From Candidatus Aminicenantota bacterium (GTDB lineage: Bacteria; Acidobacteriota; Aminicenantia; Aminicenantales; Aminicenantaceae), in assembly GCA_030620655.1 (NCBI GenBank), contig JAUXEH010000028.1, forward strand, positions 1 to 15,749: DNA of 15,749 bases, given 5' to 3'. Below the pieces are notes generated by a model, which worked only from the letters and a program-made list of their open reading frames with translations, ran no database searches and had not been told where the DNA came from. Numbering within the stretch: the first letter of the stretch is position 1; each line of letters begins with the position of its first letter. Below, one piece after another: positions 1 through 6,633 of the stretch. A program made the translations under genes and the position numbers.

Positions 1-32
1 AGTCATTTTCGACTAACCTCCGTAGTTAAATT

Positions 33-182
33 TCAACCCAGAGCAACACGCTCGTCGTTAACGTGGCGATGTAGTCTCTGGAATTGATTGCGCAATTGTT
101 GCGCCGTGGAGGTGTCTTTTACTTCAGACAGAAAGGTTTTAAACTCAGACGGACAGGGGTACCAGCTTTCCTCTGGAAAACC
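33..182 (-). pseudogene. Degenerate ORF remnant, unidentified
   Basis: The reverse strand holds a 49-codon open stretch ending in TGA at 35-33, with no start codon and a TGA just upstream at 185-183. The peptide looks protein-like: it contains WYPCPSEF followed by a charged, amphipathic tail ending in NDERVALG. A second short open stretch in another reverse frame (ATG at 231, stop at 147-145, basic, beginning MPKLASNWIR) overlaps it, as expected for a frameshifted gene relic. The identity is unknown. It could be the C-terminal end of a decayed mobile-element or accessory gene, or chance. Confidence 0.25.
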
Positions 183-334
183 TCATTTTCAGCTTGATCA
201 ACCGTATCCAATTTGAGGCAAGTTTAGGCATTCTGTGTGACCCCAGCGTGACTTAAGGAGAGGCCTGCTCCATGAGTTGACATCCGAACCCACGAGCATG
301 AAAAATTGACTTTTCATTTCAGACTAAAGTCCAA

Positions 335-363
335 TTGACAAATCCAAATCACTGTCATAGGAT
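335..363 (+). promoter_or_regulatory. Sigma70-type promoter for the antiporter gene
   Basis: A perfect -35 box TTGACA (335-340) is followed after exactly 17 bp by TAGGAT (358-363), which matches the -10 consensus at 4 of 6 positions. The predicted start is near 370, giving a leader of about 30 nt before the ATG at 402. The rest of 1-401 is AT-rich and holds only the ORF relic at 33-182 and a short palindrome ATTGCGCAAT (87-96). Confidence 0.5.
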
Positions 364-401
364 TTATGTATTTCGCAGCAACATAACGAATAAAGCAATA
401 T

Positions 402-1898
402 ATGAAACGATATCTAAAATGGCTATTTGTTCTGATCGGAATCGTTGTCATCCTTTATTTAAGAGCGAACACTGATTTTATAAAATTCGACAAAACGTTT
501 AATGATTTCGGCTTCTGGTCCATCCTACCCGCACTGGTTACCCTCATTCTTTGTTTTACTACCCGTGAAGTCATCCCTTCCCTCTTCGCCGGTATATTGC
601 TGGGAGGAGTTATTAGCGGGAAGTATAACATCGTCCAGGAGTTCCTGATACCATCGATTGGAAGTCCACAATACGGCGAGATCTTGCTGGTCTATCTTTG
701 GTGCCTGGGGGGCCTCGTTGGCATCTGGGGCAAGACAGGAGGTGCCCAATATTTTGCCCGTTGGGCTGGTGCCAAGATAGCCAAAGATCGACGCACCGCC
801 AAGTTTTTTGCTTATCTTATGGGTGTGCTTTTTCATCAGGGAGGAACCATCAGCACGATTCTTGCCGGTTCCACTGTCCGGCCTGTGTGTGACGAGAAAA
901 AGGTCAGCCATGAAGAGCTCTCCTACATCATCGATTCCACCGCCTCACCGGTAGCCACGGTTCTGCCATTCAATGTCTGGCCCATTTATATCGGAGGACT
1001 TGTCGTTGGCACATCACCCATCTTTGTTGATTTGGACGTGAGTAACGCATATCTTTTTAAAGCGATCCCCTTTAATTTTTATGCATGGATCGCCTTGATA
1101 TTCACGTTGCTGTTAAGCTGGGAAAAGTTGCCATGGTATGGCAAACGAATGAAACAGGCTATGGAACGGGTAAAATCCACCGGCGCCTTAAACAGGGGAG
1201 AGGCCCAACCACTAATATCAAAGGAACTATCAGAGCTCAAAATCCCAGTGGGTTTCCAGCCATCCATTCTGGGATTTCTCATTCCCATTGGAGTCCTTTT
1301 AACCGTAGCTATTGGGCCTTATCTAATCATTGGTAAGCTGTATGTATCCGAAGCGTTTATATTGGCCACGTTATCTGCCATGATCTTAGCCTTGTATCAA
1401 GGTATGCGACTAAAGATAGTCATTGAAGGCTTTGTTAATGGATGCAAAGGAGTTACCGTTGGAGCCATAATCTTGGGTCTGGCAATCACTTTAGGAAATG
1501 TATCAGGATCACTGGGAACGGCGAATTACATTATCCGAACGAGCGGGAAATTGATAATTCCCTTTTTATTACCAGCAATCTTTTTATTCGTGACAATGTT
1601 TATATCTTTTTCTATCGGGACATCGTGGGGAACCTATGCGGTGGTTTTTCCCATCGCGATGCCCTTAGCCTATTCGGTCAACCCCGATCCTTTCTTTACC
1701 CTGCTCTGTTTCTCAGCTGTGACGGGAGGCTCGATTTACGGCGACAATTGTTCGCCCATCTCAGACACTACGATCCTTTCTTCGCTAGCCACTGGTACAG
1801 ACTTGATGGATCATGTACTTACCCAATTGCCGTTGGCGAGTTTGGCCGCTGGTTTAGGAGCTGTATTGTATACAGTCATTGCCCTGTTAACATTATAG
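402..1898 (+). CDS. NhaC-family Na+/H+ antiporter
   Basis: An inner-membrane sodium/proton antiporter of 498 aa, close to the usual NhaC length, with about 11-12 hydrophobic segments starting at residue 5. Family signatures are clear: STASPVATVLPFNVW (179-193), and GGSIYGDNCSPISDTT at 442-457, the hallmark glycine/GD-CSPISDTT segment. A cytoplasmic loop rich in charged residues lies at about 240-283. NhaC proteins exchange internal Na+ for external H+ in pH and salt homeostasis; some relatives exchange organic substrates such as malate/lactate, so the substrate is not certain. The ATG at 402 begins just before the first membrane segment, but no good ribosome binding site precedes it (ACGAATAAAGCAATAT). 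The next in-frame Met is at residue 140, so this start is the best choice. The gene is clearly AT-richer than those downstream, suggesting a different origin. Confidence 0.88.
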   Translation: MKRYLKWLFVLIGIVVILYLRANTDFIKFDKTFNDFGFWSILPALVTLILCFTTREVIPSLFAGILLGGVISGKYNIVQEFLIPSIGSPQYGEILLVYLWCLGGLVGIWGKTGGAQYFARWAGAKIAKDRRTAKFFAYLMGVLFHQGGTISTILAGSTVRPVCDEKKVSHEELSYIIDSTASPVATVLPFNVWPIYIGGLVVGTSPIFVDLDVSNAYLFKAIPFNFYAWIALIFTLLLSWEKLPWYGKRMKQAMERVKSTGALNRGEAQPLISKELSELKIPVGFQPSILGFLIPIGVLLTVAIGPYLIIGKLYVSEAFILATLSAMILALYQGMRLKIVIEGFVNGCKGVTVGAIILGLAITLGNVSGSLGTANYIIRTSGKLIIPFLLPAIFLFVTMFISFSIGTSWGTYAVVFPIAMPLAYSVNPDPFFTLLCFSAVTGGSIYGDNCSPISDTTILSSLATGTDLMDHVLTQLPLASLAAGLGAVLYTVIALLTL

Positions 1899-1952
1899 AT
1901 TACGCGAGAGGGAATTTTGAAGAGCACAAGCTTCTGTGGGAGAAGGTCATCC

Positions 1953-2693
1953 ATGCCCAAGATCGGTCGCATCAATGCCGTCCGAGAGATCATCATGGCA
2001 GCCCCGGAACGCATCGACCGCCTGCTCGTGGTCGAGGACAGCCGCAGCCACAAGGTCCGGGAGCTGGCGGCCCTGGCTAAGGAGCGCCGGATCCCCGTGC
2101 AGGCCGTTGCCAAAAGGCAGTTGGACCACCTCTCTCCCCGTCACCAGGGGCTCCTGGCCTATGTCTCTCCCAAGGGATTTGTCAGCGTCGAGGCCATGCT
2201 GGAAAAAGCGGACAATCCCTTTCTGCTGCTCTTGGACGGGGTGGAGGATCCCCAGAACCTGGGCGCCGTCATCCGGTCGGCAGAGGGGGCCGGTGCCGAT
2301 GGGGTGATCCTCCCGGCCAGAAGGGCGGCGGGATTGACCCCGGCGGTTCATGAGGCATCGGCCGGCGCCGTGGAACACCTGCCCGTGGCGCAGGTCAAGA
2401 ACCTGGCCCGGACCATGGAGAGCCTCAAGCAGTCGGGGCTGTGGCTGGTGGGGGCCGAGGGCGGCGGCGAGCGGCCCTGGTTTGATTTCGACTACACCGG
2501 TCCCGTGGGTCTCGTGCTCGGATCCGAAGGCAAGGGGCTGCGTCCCCTGGTCAGGAGCAAGTGCGATGCCGTCCTGTCCCTGCCGCTCCTGGGAACGATC
2601 TCGTCGCTGAACGTCTCCGCGGCCGCCGCGATCTTTCTGTATGAGGTCGTACGCCAGCGAAGACGGGCCGGCTCTGTGCCAACCGAATATTAA
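1953..2693 (+). CDS. rlmB: 23S rRNA (guanosine-2'-O-)-methyltransferase, TrmH/RlmB family
   Basis: A SpoU/TrmH (SPOUT) 2'-O-ribose methyltransferase of 246 aa, the normal RlmB size, using S-adenosylmethionine. E. coli RlmB methylates G2251 of 23S rRNA. The N-terminal RNA-binding substrate domain spans about 3-75, including the HQGLLAYVSP segment typical of RlmB. The SPOUT domain carries all three motifs: DPQNLGAVIRSAEG (99-112) with the conserved Asn and Arg; LVLGSEGKGL (187-196); and LPLLGTISSLNVSAAAAI (210-227), which forms the knot and cofactor site. The ATG at 1953 is preferred over an in-frame TTG at 1917 because GGGAGAAGG stands 6-7 nt before it and the protein then begins with the family's usual G-x-N-xV-xE start. 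The gene follows the antiporter by 54 bp, across a sharp change in base composition, so it probably has its own promoter. Confidence 0.9.
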   Translation: MPKIGRINAVREIIMAAPERIDRLLVVEDSRSHKVRELAALAKERRIPVQAVAKRQLDHLSPRHQGLLAYVSPKGFVSVEAMLEKADNPFLLLLDGVEDPQNLGAVIRSAEGAGADGVILPARRAAGLTPAVHEASAGAVEHLPVAQVKNLARTMESLKQSGLWLVGAEGGGERPWFDFDYTGPVGLVLGSEGKGLRPLVRSKCDAVLSLPLLGTISSLNVSAAAAIFLYEVVRQRRRAGSVPTEY

Positions 2694-2704
2694 AGGAGGC
2701 TACG

Positions 2705-3649
2705 ATGCCTTTCATCTGGAAACCGGCAAAACAACCCGAAAAGAGGGACTCCAACGGCCGCACCTTCGTGATCTGCAATCCCCACTCCAACCGGGACCGC
2801 CACCGCCCTCTCATCCCCAAGGAGATCAAGGCGCTGGAGGAGGCGGAAATCGATTTTATCTACGCCATCACCGAAAATCCCATGGACGAGTATTACATGG
2901 CGGTGGAAGCCATCCAGGACGGGTTCGACACCGTGGTCGCGTCCGGAGGGGACAGCACCGTCAGCAACATCGCAGACGCCATCCTGACGAACCGTCCGGA
3001 TGCCCGGTTCGGCATCCTGCCCATGGGAACGGGCAATGACTATGCCACCGGCAACGGGATCCCCCGCGCCATAGGCCAGGCGGTCGAGGTGCTGAAGCGC
3101 GGGCACACAGAGAAGCGCGACGTCATTAAGATTGAAGACCGCTACTCGGTGAGCCTGGTGGGATTCGGGTTCGACATCACCATGAGCGAGATCCACCTCA
3201 ACAACAAACTACTTAAAGGAAAGCTGCTTTACTTCTGGTCCATCATCGAGGCGATCTTCAAGCACCGCGGCCATTTCATCCGGGTGGAGACCGATGGCGG
3301 AGAGGTTTTCGAAGGCAAGTCCCTGATGCTGAACCTGGGGAACAACCGCATCTCGGGCGGGGGCTATCCCACCTGTCCCAAGGCGGACATGACGGACGGA
3401 AAGATGGACGTGATGTTCATCGAGGACTGCAGGCCCGGGACGCGGCTGCGCATGCTGCAGCTGGTGCAGAAGGCCAGGCACCTGGAGCACAAGCTGGTGC
3501 ACTACACCCAGACCGAATCCGTGACCGTGACGAGCGAGGTGCCGATCGCATACCATACAGAGGGAGAGTTGTTCTACACCGAAAAGAAGGAGGTTACCGC
3601 CCGGATCATCCCCGCCCGCCTGAACTTGATCGTTCCCGAGCTGCATTGA
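2705..3649 (+). CDS. Diacylglycerol kinase-fold lipid kinase (DAGK/YegS-like)
   Basis: A 314-aa member of the diacylglycerol/sphingosine kinase superfamily, which phosphorylates lipid hydroxyls with ATP at the inner membrane face. The nucleotide-binding domain begins with FVICNPHSN (21-29), has GGDST (81-85) in place of the usual GGDGT, and LPMGTGNDYA (105-114) matching the P-x-GTxNDxA motif. The C-terminal beta-sandwich shows GFGFD (153-157), NNRISGGGYPTCPKADMTDG (213-232) and MDV, all family hallmarks. The C-terminal DGE motif reads EGE (286-288), and the residues after GGDST also deviate (VSN rather than VNE). The ATG at 2705 has a strong AAGGAGG (2693-2699) whose first base is the last base of the rlmB stop, so the two genes are co-transcribed. 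The substrate is unknown: diacylglycerol, another lipid, or an unusual substrate. Confidence 0.8.
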   Translation: MPFIWKPAKQPEKRDSNGRTFVICNPHSNRDRHRPLIPKEIKALEEAEIDFIYAITENPMDEYYMAVEAIQDGFDTVVASGGDSTVSNIADAILTNRPDARFGILPMGTGNDYATGNGIPRAIGQAVEVLKRGHTEKRDVIKIEDRYSVSLVGFGFDITMSEIHLNNKLLKGKLLYFWSIIEAIFKHRGHFIRVETDGGEVFEGKSLMLNLGNNRISGGGYPTCPKADMTDGKMDVMFIEDCRPGTRLRMLQLVQKARHLEHKLVHYTQTESVTVTSEVPIAYHTEGELFYTEKKEVTARIIPARLNLIVPELH

Positions 3650-3661
3650 TCCGCAGGCCTT

Positions 3662-3692
3662 TTGAATAATATGATGCAGTGCACCGTATATG
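3662..3692 (+). promoter_or_regulatory. Possible promoter of the sigma-factor operon
   Basis: TTGAAT (3662-3667) and TATATG (3687-3692) are separated by 19 bp in the AT-rich gap between the kinase gene and the sigma-factor gene. Both boxes are imperfect and the spacer is long. No GGAAC/GTC-type ECF autopromoter was seen. The position, 20 nt before the chosen ATG, is what makes it worth listing. Confidence 0.25.
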
Positions 3693-3711
3693 TTTGTGTA
3701 GAGAGCGAACC

Positions 3712-4311
3712 ATGGCAAAGCAGACGAGCCTATGCGCCGACCAGGTCCTGCCGAGTGTGTGCATGAGTCCCATGACTGATAAGGCGTTGACGGAGAGGCA
3801 GATGCTGGAACGGGTCCGCCGGGGCGACCGCGAGGCCTACCAGGGGATCGTACAGCGCTACATGCAGACCGCCTACTACATCGCCCTGGGATTTGTCCGC
3901 AATCCGCAGGACGCCCTCGACGTCTCCCAAGATGCATTCGTGCGGGCGTTCCGCAAGATCAAGCAGTATGACCCTGAAAAGCGGTTTTTCCCCTGGTTTT
4001 ACCGGCTGCTCAAGAACCTGTGCCTGGACCACATCAAGAAGCGCCGGCGCCTGGCCGAGGTCCCGCTCGAGGACGTCCAGGTATTCCAGGAAGATAAGGA
4101 CAACAGGGAGCTCAAGGAGATTATTTGGAAAGGGATCGAGCAGCTGCCCTTTGAACAGAGGGAGGTGATCATCCTCCGCTACTTCCAGCAGTGTTCCTAT
4201 CAGGAGATCGCCGAGGTCACCGGTAAGCCGATGGGCACAGTCATGTCCTCGCTTTTTTATGCCAAGAAGAAGCTTAAGGATATCTTGAAAAAATACTGGT
4301 ATTCGGAGTAG
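3712..4311 (+). CDS. ECF-type RNA polymerase sigma factor
   Basis: A group 4 (ECF) sigma-70 family factor of 199 aa. Region 2 (about 43-111) includes YQGIVQRYMQTAYYIALG, the RNA-polymerase-binding and -10-melting segment DALDVSQDAFVRAFRKI and PWFYRLLKNLCLDHIKKRRR. Region 4 (about 140-190) reads LPFEQREVIILRYFQQCSYQEIAEVTG and then the recognition helix, typical of -35 binding. It redirects transcription in response to a signal relayed by the zinc-finger anti-sigma factor encoded 18 bp downstream. The start is uncertain. ATG 3712 has GAGAG eight bases upstream; a GTG at 3679 and ATGs at 3763 and 3772 are also in frame, and the last would leave a core ECF protein without the 20-residue non-conserved tail. 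The signal and target genes are not visible, but the operon probably belongs to its own regulon. Confidence 0.88.
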   Translation: MAKQTSLCADQVLPSVCMSPMTDKALTERQMLERVRRGDREAYQGIVQRYMQTAYYIALGFVRNPQDALDVSQDAFVRAFRKIKQYDPEKRFFPWFYRLLKNLCLDHIKKRRRLAEVPLEDVQVFQEDKDNRELKEIIWKGIEQLPFEQREVIILRYFQQCSYQEIAEVTGKPMGTVMSSLFYAKKKLKDILKKYWYSE

Positions 4312-4329
4312 CCGACGGAGGGTAGTCCC

Positions 4330-4776
4330 ATGGAGCACACAGAGATCAAACAGCTGATCACGTCTTATCATGAGGGGACGCTGGACGACTCGCAGAAAGA
4401 GCAGGTCGAAGAGCACATCCGCACCTGTCCCGAATGCCGGCAAGAATTCGAGGAAATGAAAAAATTCGAGGAGGTCATGGAAAAAATGGCGTTCAAAAAA
4501 CCCCCAAAGGAGACCTGGGAGGGGTACTGGTCCGGGGTGTATAACCGCCTGGAAAGGGGAATCGGGTGGATTTTTATGTCCATAGGTGCTATGATTCTTC
4601 TCTTTTTCGGCGGTTACAAGATGGTGGAAGGCATCGTCCAGGACCCCGAGATCCCCCTGCTGTTGAGGGTGGGGATCCTGGCCGTGCTGGCCGGTATCGT
4701 GGTCCTGCTGGTGTCTTTCGGCCGAGAACGGATATTCGTGGATAAGCGAGAGCGCTACAAGGAGGTCCAGAAATGA
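4330..4776 (+). CDS. Zinc-finger (ZAS) membrane anti-sigma factor
   Basis: A 148-aa partner of the preceding sigma factor. The N-terminal 50 residues form an anti-sigma zinc-finger domain with the diagnostic H-x3-C-x2-C motif at His29, Cys33 and Cys36 (HIRTCPEC), followed by an acidic/basic helix. Two hydrophobic segments (about 78-97 and 111-130) anchor it in the inner membrane, with only a short loop outside and a basic C-terminal tail. It lacks a large periplasmic sensor domain, so any signal is probably sensed in the membrane, through a partner, or through the zinc site. GGAGGG (4317-4322) lies 7 nt before the ATG, and the gene starts 18 bp after the sigma stop. Its last bases overlap the next gene by 4 nt (ATGA), implying translational coupling. 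The role is inferred from the motif plus adjacency. Confidence 0.85.
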   Translation: MEHTEIKQLITSYHEGTLDDSQKEQVEEHIRTCPECRQEFEEMKKFEEVMEKMAFKKPPKETWEGYWSGVYNRLERGIGWIFMSIGAMILLFFGGYKMVEGIVQDPEIPLLLRVGILAVLAGIVVLLVSFGRERIFVDKRERYKEVQK

Positions 4777-5087
4777 TCATCGTCACGACCGAAGAGATCC
4801 CGGGCAAGACGATCAAGAAAACCCTAGGCCTGGTGCGCGGCAACACGATTCGGGCCCGTCATGTGGGACATGATATTTCGGCGGCTCTGAAGAGCCTCGT
4901 GGGCGGTGAGATCAGGGATTACACCAAGATGATGGCCGAGTCGCGCGAGCAGGCGCTGGACCGCATGGTTGAGGAGGCGGAAAGCCTGGGTGCGAACGCC
5001 ATTGTGAGTGTCAAGTTCACGACCTCGATGATCATGCAGAGTGCCTCTGAGATCCTGGCCTACGGCACGGCCGTAATCGTAGAATAA
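4773..5087 (+). CDS. YbjQ/UPF0145 family protein
   Basis: A 104-aa protein matching the YbjQ (UPF0145, 'putative heavy-metal-binding') family over its full length. It has the N-terminal MIIVTTEEIPGKTI strand and GLVRGNTIRARHVGHDI. The central amphipathic helix reads SREQALDRMVEEAESLGANAIVSVKF, and a C-terminal GTAVIVE strand follows. The fold makes a homo-oligomeric ring; the biochemical function is not established, and metal binding in the family name is weakly supported. It has no signal peptide and should be cytoplasmic. AAGGAGGT (4759-4766), a near-perfect ribosome binding site, stands 6 nt before the ATG, inside the end of the anti-sigma gene. Its place in a sigma/anti-sigma operon suggests a stress or envelope-related role. 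Confidence 0.85.
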   Translation: MIIVTTEEIPGKTIKKTLGLVRGNTIRARHVGHDISAALKSLVGGEIRDYTKMMAESREQALDRMVEEAESLGANAIVSVKFTTSMIMQSASEILAYGTAVIVE

Positions 5088-5114
5088 ACGGGCCTACTAG
5101 CCGAGTCGGGATCC

Positions 5115-5768
5115 ATGCGACACCTCTTGCTAATGTTTGCCCTAACCGGTTTCTTCATCGGGGGGACACCCGTGCAGCCCACAGCGCAGGAGGAATACGA
5201 GAAGGGGACGTTTTCCATCTACATCATGGACGAGAAGGTCGGCTATGAGGAGTTTGTCTGGCGCCGGGACGCTACCGGCATCGTCCTGAGCGTGAAAGGC
5301 CGCATAACCAAGCCGATACAGATGAACATCGAAGAGCTGCGCATCCACATGAGTGCGAGCTTCATTCCCACCGCTTTCCACTTCAAGGGTTCCGTGGGCG
5401 GCGTGGACCAGGATATCGATAGCGAGCTCCAGGATGGAGAGGTCCTGAACACCATCCGGGTTGCCGGTCAGGAGCAGACCGGTCGGGTGCAGATCCGGCG
5501 GGATGCGTTCCTGCTGCCCATCCCGATCTTCTCCCCTTACATGGCGATCACCAAGAAGTACGCCTGTTCCCTCGAGGAAGCCCAGGAGCTTTCCGCTTAC
5601 CTCATCCCCCAGGTGGAGACCGCGTTTACGTTGCGCCCGAAAGAAAACGAGCCCTGCACCCTGATCATGGAGATGGGGGCCACCCAGATCGAACTGTACA
5701 CGGATGAGACCGGCCAGCTCATCGGGCTTTCGGTCCCGCTCCAGCACCTGCGTATCGTCCGCGACTGA
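5115..5768 (+). CDS. Secreted beta-rich protein of unknown function
   Basis: A 217-aa protein with a Sec signal peptide: MRH, a hydrophobic stretch LLLMFALTGFFIGG, then a likely cleavage site after about residue 24-25 (PTAQ/EE). The mature part alternates short hydrophobic and charged strands (GTFSIYIMDEKVGYEEFVW, then IVLSVKGRI, then IELYTDETGQLIGLSV), which suggests a periplasmic beta-barrel or lipocalin-like fold. The opening strand pattern, G-x-F-x-I-Y plus G-x-E-x-F, recalls DUF3108-like periplasmic proteins, but this is only a resemblance. There are two cysteines, Cys151 in KKYACSLEE and another in ENEPCTLIM. It is the last gene of the sigma operon, 27 bp after the YbjQ gene, with a weak ribosome binding site. 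The strong terminator follows 2 bp after its stop. It may be an envelope component regulated by the sigma factor. Confidence 0.65.
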   Translation: MRHLLLMFALTGFFIGGTPVQPTAQEEYEKGTFSIYIMDEKVGYEEFVWRRDATGIVLSVKGRITKPIQMNIEELRIHMSASFIPTAFHFKGSVGGVDQDIDSELQDGEVLNTIRVAGQEQTGRVQIRRDAFLLPIPIFSPYMAITKKYACSLEEAQELSAYLIPQVETAFTLRPKENEPCTLIMEMGATQIELYTDETGQLIGLSVPLQHLRIVRD

Positions 5769-5769
5769 T

Positions 5770-5818
5770 AAATTGGGGACAGGCCCCAAAAAACAATTGG
5801 GGCCTGTCCCCAATTTTT
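5770..5818 (+). terminator. Intrinsic terminator with GGGGACAGGCCCC repeat
   Basis: The arms AATTGGGGACAGGCCCC (5771-5787) and GGGGCCTGTCCCCAATT (5799-5815) are perfectly complementary, and A5770/T5816 extends the stem to 18 bp. The loop is 11 nt, AAAAAACAATT, and a run of five T (5814-5818) follows. It sits 2 bp after the operon stop codon. It can act in both directions because the loop side supplies an A-run. The core resembles dispersed REP-like GGGGACAGGCCCC palindromes seen in many proteobacterial-type genomes, so it may be a repeat recruited as a terminator. Confidence 0.85.
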
Positions 5819-5821
5819 CTC

Positions 5822-5888
5822 TTGACAAAAGGCCCCCCTATGCATAACGTATACGTATACTGTCATTTATAATATAGACGCATACGCG
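5822..5888 (+). promoter_or_regulatory. Promoter and palindromic operator of the double-MerR gene
   Basis: TTGACA (5822-5827) lies just past the terminator. A near-perfect -10 box TATAAT is at 5868-5873, with only a weak -35 at normal distance. Between them is ACGTATACGTATAC (5847-5860), which contains two overlapping perfect palindromes: ACGTATACGT and the 12-bp GTATACGTATAC. A related CGCATACGCG follows at 5879-5888. The dyad covers the -35/spacer zone of the TATAAT promoter, the classic position for a MerR-family operator. Autoregulation by the downstream gene is inferred. Confidence 0.5.
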
Positions 5889-5898
5889 AGGGAACAGG

Positions 5899-6633
5899 AT
5901 GAAAAAGGCTATGTATCTGAGGGACGAACTGCTGGAACAGGCGGGGCTTACCGACCGGGTGCTTACCGAGTGGGAGCGGCAGAGGCTGGTGAGGCCGGAT
6001 GGGCTGACCAAAGAAAAGACCCGGTTCTATGCCAAAGACACCCTGGACAGGATCCAGTATATCAAAACCCTCATGGATCTCGGATATCAGCCCGAGCACA
6101 TCCTGAAGATCATAAAAAAAGTGGGGCTTCCCCGCACCGGCCGGTCCAAGGACAGGCCCGAAAAACTCCACGCGTACCTGACTGTGGGCGACCTGGCCGA
6201 ACGTGTAGGCATCAGCCCCCGTGCCGTCAAGCATTGGGAAGGCAAGGGGATCATCGAGCCCGACATGCGGAGCGAGGGGGGATTCCGCCTATACTCGGAG
6301 ACCTACGTATACCTCTGCCAGATGATCAAAGACCTGCAGCTGTTCGGATATTCCCTCGACGAGATAAAGTCCATTTCCGATCTGTTCCGGGATTTCCTGG
6401 CGATCAGCCAGAACCTATCCGCCTATTCTTCCGCAGAGGCCATGCGCAAACTGGAAAGCATGACCGGGCACATGAAGCATTTTCAGGACAAGATGGAGCT
6501 GTTCAAGACCGGGATGGAACGCTGGGAGAATCTCTTGAAGAAAAAGAAAAGGGAGATCTCCGGCCTCAAGGCCCAGATCAGGAAACGCCAGGAGCCGAAG
6601 GGGCAGAAACGAGGAGGGACGAAAGATGCCTAA
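5899..6633 (+). CDS. Tandem double-MerR transcriptional regulator
   Basis: A 244-aa protein with two MerR-type winged-helix domains in one chain. Domain 1 (about 9-75) has LTDRVLTEWERQRLVRP, then TRFYAKDTLDRIQYIKTLMDLGYQPEHILKII. Domain 2 (about 92-165) has YLTVGDLAERVGISPRAVKHW, then GFRLYSETYVYLCQMIKDLQLFGYSLDEIKSI. The copies align without large gaps (RxxxxWExxxxxxPD; F-GYxxxxI), indicating duplication. Domain 2 is the more canonical. A long helical segment (about 175-230) forms a coiled coil with a very basic tail. No effector-binding domain and only one Cys (140) are present, so a thiol-metal or drug-pocket sensor is not evident. Ordinary MerR proteins have one such domain and dimerise; two domains per chain could give four DNA contacts per dimer. 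GAGGGA (5888-5893) precedes the ATG, and the 3' end overlaps the radical SAM gene by 8 nt. Confidence 0.85.
   Translation: MKKAMYLRDELLEQAGLTDRVLTEWERQRLVRPDGLTKEKTRFYAKDTLDRIQYIKTLMDLGYQPEHILKIIKKVGLPRTGRSKDRPEKLHAYLTVGDLAERVGISPRAVKHWEGKGIIEPDMRSEGGFRLYSETYVYLCQMIKDLQLFGYSLDEIKSISDLFRDFLAISQNLSAYSSAEAMRKLESMTGHMKHFQDKMELFKTGMERWENLLKKKKREISGLKAQIRKRQEPKGQKRGGTKDA

Noticed and set aside
3209..4443. Long reverse-strand open frames over the lipid kinase, sigma and anti-sigma genes
   Set aside because: They overlap three recognisable forward genes and show no family motif, so they are codon-bias shadows.
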